Notes: generated from the letters alone by a model not told the origin. DNA of 64,000 nt from Pantoea coffeiphila (GCF_016909495.1 NZ_JAFBFW010000004.1:434001-498000); one strand, 5' to 3'. Shown: positions 7,806 through 17,590, numbered from the stretch's first letter. Numbers and translations are program-made.

Positions 7806-8752
7806 AAATGCACCCGATCCTGCGACTTCTGTTAGCCAGCCTCCTGTTGCTGAGCAGCGGCCTGAGCTATGCGGCCTGCAGCGCCTCATCGAGTACCTCG
7901 ACCTTTGGCGGCATCAGCGCCTTCACCTTTGCCAGCAGTGCGCAAACTATTACGACCGGCAGCGGTTTCGCCTGTACCAGCGGCAGCCTGGTGTCGCTGC
8001 TGGCAGAAAACACCGTTACCGCCACCATCAGCAGTTCGCAGCATCCCGTCGGGACGTCGCCGCAGCTGTACAGCGCGACCGGTGCCGCGATCCCCTATTC
8101 GCTGTGTAAAGATGCGGCCTGCGGCACCACCTATAACATCGGCAGCACCATTACCTGGACCGAACGTTCGCTGCTGGGGCTGCTCGGGTTGTTTAATGCC
8201 CCGGACAGCACGCTGCCTCTGTATCTGCGGTCGAGCGCCGGGATCAACATCCCTGCTGGCGTCTATACCGATACGCTGACGATTAACTGGCATTACAGCA
8301 TCTGTTTTCTTGGCGTGCTGGGGTTGTGCGCCTACACCACCGGTGATGCCACCTCAACCATCACCGTGACGGTGACGGTAATCAATGACTGCTACATCGA
8401 CAGCGCGCCGGATGTGGCATTTGCTTCCGCCGCCCTGCCCTCCGAGTTCAAAACCGTTAACAGCGCGCTGAGCGTCCGCTGCACGCTGAATGCCAGCTAC
8501 AGCGTCAATCTGGCCAGCGCCACTCCCACCAGCGGCGACTGGCGGCAGATGGTCAGCACCACCGGTAATAACTATTTGCAGTATCAGCTTTATCAAGCCG
8601 GGGGAGCGGCCTGGACCAGCACCAATAATCTTAGCCAGACCGGCAGCGGCACCTCGCAAACCATTAACTATACGGCAACGATTAACCCGACCCAGACCAG
8701 CCCGCCGGCGGGAACCTATAGCGATGTGGTCACCGTGACGGTGACCTATTGA
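7802..8752 (+). CDS. Csu-type tip adhesin (two SCPU domains, CsuE type)
   Basis: Predicted two-domain tip subunit of the pilus, 316 residues. Signal peptide to about residue 24 (SSGLSYAACS). The N-terminal half (about 25-175) would be the adhesin domain and the C-terminal half (about 180-316) the pilin domain, ending in PPAGTYSDVVTVTVTY. In the Acinetobacter Csu pilus the equivalent protein has hydrophobic finger loops that bind abiotic surfaces; here LLGLLGLFNAP and CFLGVLGLC are conspicuous hydrophobic stretches that could play that part (inference). Start overlaps the usher stop (ATGA). Last gene of the locus; convergent with nudK. Confidence 0.85.
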   Translation: MKMHPILRLLLASLLLLSSGLSYAACSASSSTSTFGGISAFTFASSAQTITTGSGFACTSGSLVSLLAENTVTATISSSQHPVGTSPQLYSATGAAIPYSLCKDAACGTTYNIGSTITWTERSLLGLLGLFNAPDSTLPLYLRSSAGINIPAGVYTDTLTINWHYSICFLGVLGLCAYTTGDATSTITVTVTVINDCYIDSAPDVAFASAALPSEFKTVNSALSVRCTLNASYSVNLASATPTSGDWRQMVSTTGNNYLQYQLYQAGGAAWTSTNNLSQTGSGTSQTINYTATINPTQTSPPAGTYSDVVTVTVTY

Positions 8753-8767
8753 AGGCAATGCGAGTTC

Positions 8768-8830
8768 GTTAAAAGTGGAGCCAGCCTGTTAAAGGCGATG
8801 CGCGTGAGCGTTAAAGATGGAGCCAGCCTG
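8768..8830. repeat. Short direct repeat duplicating the nudK 3' end
   Basis: Bases 8768-8788 and 8810-8830 are 21-base near-identical copies (two differences), 42 bases apart. The second copy is the last codons of nudK (minus strand, GWLHL then stop); the first would encode the same tail ending GWLHF then stop. It looks like a small duplication at the junction between the pilus locus and nudK. Confidence 0.75.
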
Positions 8831-9389
8831 CGATCAGCGCGTGCTGGAGCAGCGTGACGGTTTTGCCGTCTTTGATGCGGCCATCTTTGATCATCGCCCA
8901 GGCATCGGGGAAAGGGATTTCCATCACGTCGATGTCTTCATCCTCAACGCCGCCACCGGCGTTGTCGCGCTGGGACTCGCTGTATTCTGCCGCGAAGAAA
9001 TGGACAACTTCCGTGACGCCACCGGGCGACATAAACAGCTCGAACAGCTTTTCGACCTCGCCGATCGCGTAGCCGGTCTCTTCAATGGCTTCTTTGCGAA
9101 TGCAGTCCTCGGGGGAGTCGTTATCCAGCAGTCCGGCGCAGGTTTCGATCAGCATGCCATCGGGATTGCCGTTCACCCAGGTGGCAATGCGAAACTGGCG
9201 AGTCAGCACCACGCTGTTTTTCTCACGATTGTAGAGCAGGATCGTCGCCCCGTTGCCGCGATCGTAAACTTCGCGCTTGTGGCGGATCACCGCTCCGTCT
9301 TTCGCGGTCAAATCGTAGGTGAAGTTGCGCAGGACAAACCAGTTTTCTGACAGGATTTTATTTTTAATGATGTCGATCTTGGCGGACAT
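8811..9389 (-). CDS. nudK: GDP-mannose pyrophosphatase NudK
   Basis: Nudix hydrolase of 192 residues that splits GDP-mannose (and related sugar nucleotides) to GMP and the sugar 1-phosphate. The Nudix signature region is clear ([11 protein letters not shown] followed by KEAIEETGY, about residues 88-110), with the NudK-specific [13 protein letters not shown] and [12 protein letters not shown] segments downstream. Length and order match E. coli NudK. The gene faces the pilus operon and has its own promoter side towards ansP. Start ATG follows an AGGAGCC-like purine stretch only loosely; chosen by similarity. Confidence 0.93.
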   Translation of the reverse strand: MSAKIDIIKNKILSENWFVLRNFTYDLTAKDGAVIRHKREVYDRGNGATILLYNREKNSVVLTRQFRIATWVNGNPDGMLIETCAGLLDNDSPEDCIRKEAIEETGYAIGEVEKLFELFMSPGGVTEVVHFFAAEYSESQRDNAGGGVEDEDIDVMEIPFPDAWAMIKDGRIKDGKTVTLLQHALIAGWLHL

Positions 9390-9499
9390 ACAGGCTCCGT
9401 GAAGGTATCAGGAGCCTGTCATCATAGAACGGGTAGGGAGGGAAAACTATCTGAAACACCGGCCGGGCTGAAAACAGCGCCGACCGGGAAACAGCGGGG

Positions 9500-10966
9500 T
9501 TACTTCATCAGTTTTTCCGCTGCGGCGTGCTGCTCTTCCGACAGCGACTGCGCGCGCTTACGCACGAAGAACCAGCCAACAATCAGCCAGACGGCGATCA
9601 GCGGAATCGACGCGATGGTGTAGGTACCGTTCGGGTAGTCAAACGCCATCAGCACCAGCACGCTGAACAGGAACAGCAGCGTCAGCCAGGAGGTGAACGG
9701 CGCCCACGGCATCTTGAAGCTGACGTCATCCGCTTTCCCTTCTTTGATCGCTTTACGCAGACGCATCTGGCACACCACGATAAAGGCCCAGGAAGAGATA
9801 ATGCCCAGTGCCGCTACGTTCAGAACGATCTCAAACACGCTGGCAGGAACGATGTAGTTCAGATACACGCCAACGATATAAACGCAGACGGTCACCAGGA
9901 TACCGGCATACGGCACCTGCGAACGGCTCATTTTAGACAGGAACTGCGGTGCAGAACCGCCCATCGACATGGAGCGCAGAATACGACCGGTTGCATAGAG
10001 GCCCGAGTTCAGGCTCGACAGCGCGGCGGTCAGAACCACGATATTCATGATGCTGCCAACGTAAGGCACGCCAAGTTTGCTGAAGAAGGTCACGAACGGG
10101 CTCTGGCCTGCCTGATAGGCATTCCACGGCAGCAGCAGTACCAGCAGTACAACGGAACCGACGTAGAACAGGCCGATACGCCAGATCACGCTGTTGATCG
10201 CTTTCGGCAGCATGGTTTTCGGATCTTTGCACTCTCCGGCGGCGGTACCCACCAGCTCGATAGAGGCGAAGGCGAAGACCACGCCCTGCACCAGCACCAG
10301 CGCCGGCATCAGGCCGTTAGGGAACATTCCGCCGTTATCGGTAATCAGGTGGAAACCGGTCGCGTTGCCGTCCAGCGGCTTGCCGCTGCCGAGGAACACC
10401 ACGCCCACCACCAGGAAGATGGCGATCGCCAGCACTTTAATCAGCGCGAACCAGAACTCCATCTCCGCGAACCAGCGTACGCCGATCATGTTCATGGTGC
10501 CGACGATAGCCAGCGCGCCGAGGGCAAAGACCCACTGCGGTACATCACCGAATGCGCCCCAGTAGTGCATATAGAGTGCAACGGCGGTGATATCGACGAT
10601 ACCGGTCATCGCCCAGTTGACGAAGTACATCCAGCCGGCAACGTAAGAGGCTTTTTCGCCGAGGAATTCACGAGAGTAAGAAACGAAGCTGCCGCTTGAC
10701 GGGCGGTGTAATACCAGCTCACCCAGGGCGCGTAAAATGAAGAAGGAGAAGATACCACAGACTAAATAGACGATGGCCAGCGCCGGACCGGCAACCTGTA
10801 AACGCGCACCGGCACCGAGAAACAGGCCCGTACCGATTGCGCCACCGATAGCAATCATCTGCACGTGACGATTGTCCATCGCTTTGTTATAGCCAGAATC
10901 CTGCGAATTTAACCAACGTCTTTTGGCAGCGCGTTTTTCTGCGCCAGATACTTTATCAGCTTTCAT
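9500..10966 (-). CDS. ansP: L-asparagine permease
   Basis: Inner-membrane amino acid transporter of the APC superfamily (AAT family), 488 residues with about 12 hydrophobic helices. The family motif IGGAIGTGLFLGAGARL lies near residue 42-58, and AGECKDPKTMLPKAI is the conserved cytoplasmic loop. The overall sequence closely follows E. coli AnsP, including VGWMYF-like and GSFVSYSREFLGEKASYV segments. Expected to import L-asparagine with protons. In E. coli, nudK is followed by aegA, so ansP here is a replacement at this position. Ribosome binding site AGGATAG upstream of the ATG on the minus strand. Confidence 0.9.
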   Translation of the reverse strand: MKADKVSGAEKRAAKRRWLNSQDSGYNKAMDNRHVQMIAIGGAIGTGLFLGAGARLQVAGPALAIVYLVCGIFSFFILRALGELVLHRPSSGSFVSYSREFLGEKASYVAGWMYFVNWAMTGIVDITAVALYMHYWGAFGDVPQWVFALGALAIVGTMNMIGVRWFAEMEFWFALIKVLAIAIFLVVGVVFLGSGKPLDGNATGFHLITDNGGMFPNGLMPALVLVQGVVFAFASIELVGTAAGECKDPKTMLPKAINSVIWRIGLFYVGSVVLLVLLLPWNAYQAGQSPFVTFFSKLGVPYVGSIMNIVVLTAALSSLNSGLYATGRILRSMSMGGSAPQFLSKMSRSQVPYAGILVTVCVYIVGVYLNYIVPASVFEIVLNVAALGIISSWAFIVVCQMRLRKAIKEGKADDVSFKMPWAPFTSWLTLLFLFSVLVLMAFDYPNGTYTIASIPLIAVWLIVGWFFVRKRAQSLSEEQHAAAEKLMK

Positions 10967-11209
10967 TTTCTATCCTATTGTCCTGTCCACAAGTGATGCG
11001 GTTACCCGTCCTGGTATCCTGTTATTTTTATGCCCCGACCAAACGATTGCGTCGGTTGCTGCAACTTTGAGTACTTACCCGATGCACTGTAGTTATATTT
11101 AAAGACACGCGGGAAATTGCGGCGAGGCATCCTAACCGTTCTGTCAGGTCGACGCAAAAAATCTGCGGGAGAAATCGTGAGGTTTTGTAATTTTTGTCGA
11201 GTGGCGCAT
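10967..11209. other. Upstream region of ansP
   Basis: Between ansP and the DUF1471 gene (both minus strand) lie about 346 bases. They hold the terminator of the DUF1471 gene (next entry) and, nearer ansP, its promoter region; no gene or named operator was recognised. Confidence 0.5.
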
Positions 11210-11237
11210 AAAAAAACCGGTCACAATTTGCGACCGG
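11210..11237 (-). terminator. Intrinsic terminator after the DUF1471 gene
   Basis: Stem CCGGTC (11217-11222) with GACCGG (11232-11237), 9-base loop, followed on the minus strand by seven T (A run 11210-11216). Confidence 0.85.
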
Positions 11238-11312
11238 CTAGTGATGGCACTAAGGACTACACAGGGACTACACAGGGACAGGGGTGGTACAGGGGTATTC
11301 AAGGGTAAAACG

Positions 11313-11588
11313 TTAACGATAAATCTCTGCGGTACCGCTCCACAGGCTGGAGTCGCCCGGGGTGTCAGCACTAACGATGCGATAGTGGCTGGCGCCCTGC
11401 TCTTCCGCTTTTTTCGCCAGCTGATGGGTTGCATCATCCAGCGAACCTCGGACACCGGAAACGGAGACGCTACCGATACTTTGCATATTCATGGCCTGGC
11501 TACCGTCAACCGGCGTTGCAGCCAGCGTAGAGAAAGAGGTCGCAGCTAATAAGGTCGCCGCGATTAGTGCGGGTATGGTCTTGTTCAT
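11313..11588 (-). CDS. Small periplasmic DUF1471 (YhcN/BhsA-like) protein
   Basis: A 91-residue exported protein of the DUF1471 family: signal peptide MNKTIPALIAATLLAATS... cleaved near TLAAT, then a single compact domain with the family pattern GSVSVSGVRGSLDDATHQLA and KAEEQGASHYRIVSA. Members in E. coli (BhsA, McbA, YhcN, YdgH) are linked to stress response and biofilm formation; which one this is cannot be decided. The start at 11588 is supported by GAGGAGC about ten bases upstream; an in-frame ATG 18 codons earlier would break the signal peptide. A hairpin terminator follows. Confidence 0.8.
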   Translation of the reverse strand: MNKTIPALIAATLLAATSFSTLAATPVDGSQAMNMQSIGSVSVSGVRGSLDDATHQLAKKAEEQGASHYRIVSADTPGDSSLWSGTAEIYR

Positions 11589-11836
11589 TTTGTTGGTGCT
11601 CCTCAAACGGTACGGGTTAGTTACGGAGCTAATTATTACCAATACAATGAAAAGCAGAGTGAGCCGTGGGTAAAAGCTTTAAAGCATTGTCAGCACAGCG
11701 TAGCGTTACGCCAGCTAATGTCAGGGAATGTGCATGAACAAGCCGGATGTAACAGAAAATGAATCATGTTGCAGGGTGGCTTCAGATACAACGGTTCTTT
11801 GGTTACAATATCCCTACGCAAATTAAGGATAAATGC

Positions 11837-13588
11837 ATGCCATCAGTCAAACGCTCCGTCACCCACAGCATCGCGCGTACGCTATTCGCTATTGTATTGC
11901 TGTCGATTTGTTCCAGTGGACTGGCGCTGCTGACGCTGTCGGGCAGCCTGCGCGATGCGGAAGCCATTAATCTGGCCGGTTCACTGCGGATGCAAAGCTA
12001 TCGGCTGGCGTGGGACATCACCTCCTATTCCGCCCAGCAGTCTGAACATATCAATCAGTATCAGCAAACGCTGCTGGCCCCGGCATTACAATCCCTTGAC
12101 CGGTTTTATGTGCCGGATGCCGTCCGCCAGCGCTACCACGATCTGCTCTATTCCTGGCAGCAACTACAGCCATCGTTGAATTCCAACCTCCCGCAGGTTA
12201 ACGCTGAACATGTTGCGCGGATTATTCATTCCGTGGCGCAGATTGACCATTTTGTACTGGCGTTGCAGCACTGGGCAGAGCTGAAAATGCGCATCGTGGC
12301 GTTGACCTGCCTGCTGGGATTCACCGCCATTGCTCTGTTGGTGATTGTAACCTTGCGCCATATTCGGTTAAAAATCGTCGGGCCGCTCAGGCAGCTACTC
12401 AGCGCCAGCGAAGCCGTTGAACAGACCCATTTTACACTGCCGCCACTGAGTACCGAGCTCGACAATGAGCTTGGCGTACTGGCGCGCGCCTTCACGCGCA
12501 TGTCCGGTGAACTGGAAAAGTCATGGACGGCGATGTCAGAAACGGTACGGGCAAAAACGGTAAGCCTTACTCAGGCCAATCGACGCCTCACTCTGCTGTA
12601 TGCCTGCTCGCAGCGGCTCAGCCGCAGTGTGGAAGGCCGCGAAGCTTTTCAACTCACGCTGGCGCTGGTGCTGCGCCATGAGCGCCTTAACTGTATAGAG
12701 TTTTCCGTGCCTGACTTTGGCGTGTTGAGCGCCGGGCACAGCGATACGCAACTGCCGTGGCATTCCATTCCTCTCTACCTCAGCCACCAGCCGCAGCCGT
12801 GTGGCCTGCTGCGCTGGCAGGCGCACAGCAGCGAACCGCGACTGATGCAGGGGGTCGCTTCTCTGCTGGTTCACGCACTCGAACTCTGGCAGGCGCAGCA
12901 GCAGGTGCAAACGCTGCTGCTGCTTGAGGAGCGTGCGACAATTGCTCGCGAACTGCATGATTCACTGGCCCAGTCACTGACGTTTTTACGTATTCAGATT
13001 GCGCGCCTGAAACGAACGCTTGAACCGCACGCCACGCAGGCACAAACGGTGGTAGCCGAGTTTGAACAGGCGCTGACAGCCGCCAACCGTCAGCTGCGTG
13101 AGTTGCTGACCACCTTCCGCCTGACGATTGAACCCGCCAGCCTTTCCCGGGCGCTTGAGCAGGTGATTCTGCCTTTGCGCCCGCAAAGCGACGCGCCGAT
13201 TGTATTACAGTGCGATATTGACGGGCAGCTACAGGCCCAGCAGCAGATCCACGTGCTGCAAATCGTTCGCGAAGCGCTGCTGAACGCCATTCGTCACGCT
13301 CATGCACAACATATAACCGTCGTTACCCGTCGTGATGACCAGGGCGAGCTGAACATTACCGTTGTGGACGATGGTGTTGGTATTGCCAGCCAGCAGGAAC
13401 CTCCGGACCACTACGGGCTGACCATCATGCATGAGCGGGCAGCAAGGCTTAACGGCACGCTCAGTATCACGCGCGGCGAAACCGGTGGCACCTGCGTTGC
13501 ACTGCAATTTATGCCGGCCACAGAGAGTGTATTACCTGCCGCAGCAGGCCCGATACCCTCATCCGCACATTCAGGGAGTGAAGTATGA
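11837..13588 (+). CDS. narQ: Nitrate/nitrite sensor histidine kinase NarQ
   Basis: Membrane sensor kinase of 583 residues. It has a first transmembrane helix (about 15-36), a short periplasmic domain with the nitrate-binding P-box (NLAGSLRMQSYRL, about 45-57), a second transmembrane helix (about 150-170), HAMP, a central cysteine/signal module, a HisKA_3 H-box (ATIARELHDSLAQSL) and an HATPase domain (EALLNAIRHAHA, VVDDGVGI). It senses nitrate and nitrite and phosphorylates NarP/NarL. Start 11837 is preferred, with AAGGA seven bases upstream and fit to family length, over an in-frame ATG at 11759. The stop overlaps the narP start by four bases. In E. coli narQ also precedes acrD, but narP is elsewhere. 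Confidence 0.92.
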   Translation: MPSVKRSVTHSIARTLFAIVLLSICSSGLALLTLSGSLRDAEAINLAGSLRMQSYRLAWDITSYSAQQSEHINQYQQTLLAPALQSLDRFYVPDAVRQRYHDLLYSWQQLQPSLNSNLPQVNAEHVARIIHSVAQIDHFVLALQHWAELKMRIVALTCLLGFTAIALLVIVTLRHIRLKIVGPLRQLLSASEAVEQTHFTLPPLSTELDNELGVLARAFTRMSGELEKSWTAMSETVRAKTVSLTQANRRLTLLYACSQRLSRSVEGREAFQLTLALVLRHERLNCIEFSVPDFGVLSAGHSDTQLPWHSIPLYLSHQPQPCGLLRWQAHSSEPRLMQGVASLLVHALELWQAQQQVQTLLLLEERATIARELHDSLAQSLTFLRIQIARLKRTLEPHATQAQTVVAEFEQALTAANRQLRELLTTFRLTIEPASLSRALEQVILPLRPQSDAPIVLQCDIDGQLQAQQQIHVLQIVREALLNAIRHAHAQHITVVTRRDDQGELNITVVDDGVGIASQQEPPDHYGLTIMHERAARLNGTLSITRGETGGTCVALQFMPATESVLPAAAGPIPSSAHSGSEV

Positions 13589-14214
13589 ACGACACTGTTA
13601 TTCGCGTATTAATCGTTGACGATCATCCGTTGATGCGTCGCGGTCTGCATCAGCTCTTGCAGCTGGACAGCCGTTTTCAGGTGGTTGCGGAAGCCAGTAA
13701 CGGCACGGAAGCGCTGACGCTGGCGCGGCAGATACAGCCGGATCTGGTGCTGCTGGATCTCAATATGAAGGGGCTTTCCGGTCTGGAGACATTGCAGATA
13801 CTGCGGAGTGAATCGATCCCCTGCCGGGTGGTGATCCTGACCGTTTCCGACAGCCGCAGCGACTTCTTTACCCTGCTCGATGCGGGCGTTGACGGCTACC
13901 TGTTGAAAGATGGTGAACCCGAGCAGATGCTGGCGCAGATTATTAATGTTGCCGAAGGCGGGCAGGCATTCAGCGACACCATGCAGCTTTGGCGGGAAAA
14001 CCGTGCCTGGCAGGGCGATCCTTTCGCGATCCTCACCGCTCGTGAGCTGGACGTGCTGAAAGAGGTGGCGCGCGGCCTGTCGAATAAAGAAGTCTCTGAG
14101 AACCTGTCGATTTCCGAGCAAACGGTCAAAGTACATATCCGCAGCGTGCTGCGTAAACTTAACGTACGCTCGCGGGTTGCCGCCACCGTGCTCTGGCTGG
14201 AGTCTCATCAGTGA
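13585..14214 (+). CDS. narP: Nitrate/nitrite response regulator NarP
   Basis: Response regulator of 209 residues with a complete receiver domain: acidic pair IVDDH near residue 10, phosphoacceptor Asp in LVLLDLNMKG (about 58), conserved Lys in YLLKDGEP (about 108). A LuxR-type DNA-binding domain follows (LTARELDVLKEVARGLSNKE, SEQTVKVHIRSVLRKLNVRS). It should activate anaerobic respiration genes in response to NarQ. NarP rather than NarL is preferred from its short linker and overall resemblance; this is a judgement by eye. Its ATG lies inside the end of narQ, so the two are translationally coupled. Confidence 0.88.
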   Translation: MNDTVIRVLIVDDHPLMRRGLHQLLQLDSRFQVVAEASNGTEALTLARQIQPDLVLLDLNMKGLSGLETLQILRSESIPCRVVILTVSDSRSDFFTLLDAGVDGYLLKDGEPEQMLAQIINVAEGGQAFSDTMQLWRENRAWQGDPFAILTARELDVLKEVARGLSNKEVSENLSISEQTVKVHIRSVLRKLNVRSRVAATVLWLESHQ

Positions 14215-14277
14215 CACAATGCGTCAGGAAGTAAATAATCCCCTGTAATTTTCCACGCTAATTTACACTTTCTCCTC

Positions 14278-14295
14278 AATTTCTCCACGATTTAG
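14278..14295 (+). promoter_or_regulatory. Candidate BaeR box upstream of acrD
   Basis: The 18-mer AATTTCTCCACGATTTAG resembles the BaeR consensus remembered for E. coli acrD/mdtA (TTTTTCTCCATDATTGGC), sharing the TTTCTCCA core and the ATT. It lies about 150 bases before the acrD start, where E. coli acrD is also BaeR-controlled. The downstream half matches poorly. Confidence 0.4.
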
Positions 14296-14446
14296 ATCGG
14301 CCAGGCAGGTAAAGTGGTGAATCGATGGAGCCTGTTGAATCGGTTGATAAATCCGCTCCGCACCGGACGCCTCATTTCAGCGCCAAACGGATCTGGCTGG
14401 TGAATTCTTTTTCTTTCTATTCCGATAATCAGCTGCGGAGCTTGCA

Positions 14447-17400
14447 ATGGCGAACTTTTTTATCGACCGCCCCATTTTTGCCTGGGTGCTGGCGATTATT
14501 CTCTGCCTTACCGGCGGCCTGGCGATTATGTCGCTGCCGGTAGAACAGTACCCCGACCTGGCCCCGCCTAACGTTCGTATTACCGCAAACTACCCCGGTG
14601 CCTCTGCTGAAACGCTGGAAAATACCGTGACTCAGGTCATTGAGCAGAATATGACCGGCATCGACAACCTGATGTACATGTCGTCGCAGAGCAGCAATAC
14701 CGGCCAGGCCACCATCACCCTCACCTTTGAAGCGGGCACCAATCCTGATGAAGCGCGCCAGCAGGTGCAAAACCAGCTGCAAACCGCGCTGCGAAAATTG
14801 CCTCAGGACGTGCAGTCCCAGGGCGTAACGGTGAATAAAACCGGGGATACCAATATTCTGATGGTGGCCTTTGTCTCCACCGACGGCAGCATGGACAAGC
14901 AGGATATCTCTGACTACGTGGCCAGTAATATTCAGGACCCTTTGAGCCGTATTGACGGCGTTGGCCAGGTGGATGCCTACGGTTCCCAGTACGCGATGCG
15001 CATCTGGCTGGACCCCAATAAACTGATTAACTATTCGCTGACCACTGGCGATGTGGTCAGCGCAATTGAATCACAAAACAGCCAGGTTGCCGTGGGTCAG
15101 CTCGGTGGGCTGCCGTCCGTTGATCGGCAGGCGCTGAATGCCACCGTCAATTCCCAGTCGCTGCTGCAAACCCCGCAGCAGTTCCGCGATATCACCCTGC
15201 GCGTTAACACTGACGGTTCGGTGGTGACACTGGGCGATGTGGCCCAGGTGGAGCTGGGTGCTGAGAAGTATGACTACCTCAGCCGCTATAACGGCATGGC
15301 CGCTTCCGGGCTGGGCGTGAAGCTGGCTTCCGGCGCTAACGAACTGCAAACGGATACCCTGGTCCGCGCCCGCCTTGACGAACTGTCGCACTACTTCCCG
15401 CACGGACTGGAAGCCAAAATCGCGTTTGAAACCACGCCGTTTGTTAAAGCATCCATTGAAGACGTGGTGAAAACCCTGTTTGAAGCGGTGCTGCTGGTAT
15501 TCCTGGTGATGTACCTGTTCCTGCAGAATTTCCGCGCCACGCTGATCCCGACCATTGCCGTGCCGGTGGTGCTATTCGGCACCTTCGGCGTGCTCTACGC
15601 CTTCGGCTACAGCATCAATACCCTGACTATGTTCGCGATGGTGCTGGCCATCGGTCTGCTGGTGGATGATGCGATTGTGGTGGTGGAAAACGTTGAACGA
15701 ATAATGAGTGAGGAAGGCCTGTCGCCGCGTGAAGCCACGCGTAAGTCGATGGGGCAGATTCAGGGCGCGCTGGTCGGCATTGCGCTGGTGCTGTCGGCGG
15801 TGTTTATTCCGATGGCTTTCTTTGGCGGCACCACCGGGGCGATCTACCGCCAGTTCTCGGTCACCATCGTGTCGGCGATGGTGCTGTCGGTGCTGGTGGC
15901 GATGATCCTCACCCCTGCCCTGTGCGCAACACTGCTTAAACCGCTGGCGCAGGGGCATCATCACGGCCGTCGTGGCTTCTTCGGCTGGTTTAACCGCATG
16001 TTTAACCGCAACGCCGAACGCTACGAGCGCGGAGTTGGCCGCATTCTGGCTAAAGGCGGACGCTGGCTGGTGCTGTATCTGGCGCTGATGGCGATTATGG
16101 CGTTCCTGTTCCTGCGCCTGCCCACCTCATTCCTGCCGCTGGAGGATCGCGGGATTTTCACCACCCAGGTACAGCTGCCTTCCGGTTCCACATTGCAGCA
16201 AACCATGAAGGTGGTGCAGAAAGTTGAACACTACTATCTGACCTCTGAGAAAAATAACGTGGTTTCCGTGTTCGCCACCGTTGGTGCCGGCCCCGGCGGC
16301 AACGGGCAAAACGTCGCGCGTCTTTTCGTCCGCCTGAAGGACTGGAAGGAGCGTGCAGGCAGTGAGAACTCCTCTTTTGCGATCATTGAACGCGCCACCA
16401 AAGCCTTTGAAAACATCACCGAAGCACGGGTGATCGCCAGCAGCCCGTCTGCGATTACCGGGCTGGGCAACTCGGCCGGTTTCGATATGGAGCTGCAGGA
16501 TCATGCCGGGCTCGGCCATCAGGCACTGATGAGCGCCCGCGACACGCTGCTGGAGAAAGCGAAAAATAACCCGTCGCTGACTCGCGTGCGCCACAACGGA
16601 CTGGATGACAGCCCGCAGTTGCGCATTGATATCGACCAGCGCAAGGCGCAGGCACTGGGCGTATCGCTCGACGATATTAACAGCACGCTGCAAACCGGCT
16701 GGGGCTCCACCTACGTTAACGACTTCCTCGATCGCGGCAGGGTGAAAAAGGTTTACGTTCAGGCCGCAGCGAAGTACCGCATGCTGCCGGATGACATTAA
16801 TAAATGGTACGTCAGAAACACCAGCGGGCAGATGGTGCCGTTCAGCGCCTTTGCCAGCTCGCGCTGGGAAACCGGATCGCCGCGTCTGGAACGCTATAAC
16901 GGCTACTCGGCGGTCGAAATTGTCGGTGAATCCGCCGCAGGCGTGAGTAACGGTACGGCGATGGATATCATGGAAAATCTGGTCAGTCAGCTGCCAACCG
17001 GTATCGGCCTTCAGTGGACGGGTGCCTCGCTGCAGGAGCGTATGACCGGGGCACAGGCACCGGCACTGTACGCTCTCTCGCTGCTGGTGGTGTTCCTCTG
17101 CCTGGCCGCGCTGTATGAAAGCTGGTCTATCCCGTTCTCGGTCATGCTGGTCGTTCCGCTGGGAGTGATTGGCGCGCTGGTGGCGACCTGGCTGCGCGGG
17201 CTGGAAAATGACGTTTACTTCCAGGTCGGGCTGCTAACGGTGATCGGGCTGTCGGCGAAGAACGCCATTCTGATTGTTGAATTTGCCAACGAGCTGAACA
17301 CGCGCGGCAGCGATCTGATCGAAGCCACGCTTGAGGCTTCCCGCCAGCGCCTGCGCCCGATCCTGATGACCTCGCTGGCGTTTATCTTCGGCGTGCTGCC

Positions 17401-17560
17401 GATGGCGACGAGCAGCGGTGCGGGCTCCAGCAGCCAGCACGCGGTAGGGACGGGGGTGATGGGCGGAATGATTTCAGCCACGGTGCTGGCCATCTTCTTT
17501 GTGCCGCTATTCTTCATGCTGGTGCGGCGACGCTTCCCGCTGAAAGAAAAGCTAAAATAA
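14447..17560 (+). CDS. acrD: RND efflux pump AcrD
   Basis: Inner-membrane RND transporter of 1037 residues, the same length as E. coli AcrD. It works as a trimer with the AcrA adaptor and TolC to expel aminoglycosides and other amphiphiles using proton influx. Visible features: [17 protein letters not shown] at the N-terminus, the proton-relay acidic pair in [18 protein letters not shown] (about residue 407), GFDMELQD in the porter domain, and the final helices ending [14 protein letters not shown]. The loop [20 protein letters not shown] is the usual cytoplasmic link. Transcribed alone; no adaptor gene nearby, as in E. coli. A strong terminator follows directly. Confidence 0.95.
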   Translation: MANFFIDRPIFAWVLAIILCLTGGLAIMSLPVEQYPDLAPPNVRITANYPGASAETLENTVTQVIEQNMTGIDNLMYMSSQSSNTGQATITLTFEAGTNPDEARQQVQNQLQTALRKLPQDVQSQGVTVNKTGDTNILMVAFVSTDGSMDKQDISDYVASNIQDPLSRIDGVGQVDAYGSQYAMRIWLDPNKLINYSLTTGDVVSAIESQNSQVAVGQLGGLPSVDRQALNATVNSQSLLQTPQQFRDITLRVNTDGSVVTLGDVAQVELGAEKYDYLSRYNGMAASGLGVKLASGANELQTDTLVRARLDELSHYFPHGLEAKIAFETTPFVKASIEDVVKTLFEAVLLVFLVMYLFLQNFRATLIPTIAVPVVLFGTFGVLYAFGYSINTLTMFAMVLAIGLLVDDAIVVVENVERIMSEEGLSPREATRKSMGQIQGALVGIALVLSAVFIPMAFFGGTTGAIYRQFSVTIVSAMVLSVLVAMILTPALCATLLKPLAQGHHHGRRGFFGWFNRMFNRNAERYERGVGRILAKGGRWLVLYLALMAIMAFLFLRLPTSFLPLEDRGIFTTQVQLPSGSTLQQTMKVVQKVEHYYLTSEKNNVVSVFATVGAGPGGNGQNVARLFVRLKDWKERAGSENSSFAIIERATKAFENITEARVIASSPSAITGLGNSAGFDMELQDHAGLGHQALMSARDTLLEKAKNNPSLTRVRHNGLDDSPQLRIDIDQRKAQALGVSLDDINSTLQTGWGSTYVNDFLDRGRVKKVYVQAAAKYRMLPDDINKWYVRNTSGQMVPFSAFASSRWETGSPRLERYNGYSAVEIVGESAAGVSNGTAMDIMENLVSQLPTGIGLQWTGASLQERMTGAQAPALYALSLLVVFLCLAALYESWSIPFSVMLVVPLGVIGALVATWLRGLENDVYFQVGLLTVIGLSAKNAILIVEFANELNTRGSDLIEATLEASRQRLRPILMTSLAFIFGVLPMATSSGAGSSSQHAVGTGVMGGMISATVLAIFFVPLFFMLVRRRFPLKEKLK

Positions 17561-17562
17561 GC

Positions 17563-17590
17563 AAAAGGCAGCCGAATGGCTGCCTTTTTT
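17563..17590 (+). terminator. Intrinsic terminator after acrD
   Basis: Perfect 11-bp stem AAAAGGCAGCC (17563-17573) with GGCTGCCTTTT (17578-17588), loop GAAT, and a run of six T on the plus strand. The A run on the other arm makes it usable for ypfM on the minus strand as well. Confidence 0.93.

Noticed and set aside
8817..9350. 177-codon frame opposite nudK
   Set aside because: Mirror frame of a well-supported gene on the other strand, no binding site.
9527..10699. 390-codon frame opposite ansP
   Set aside because: His/Gln/Arg-rich antisense of a membrane protein gene; typical shadow.
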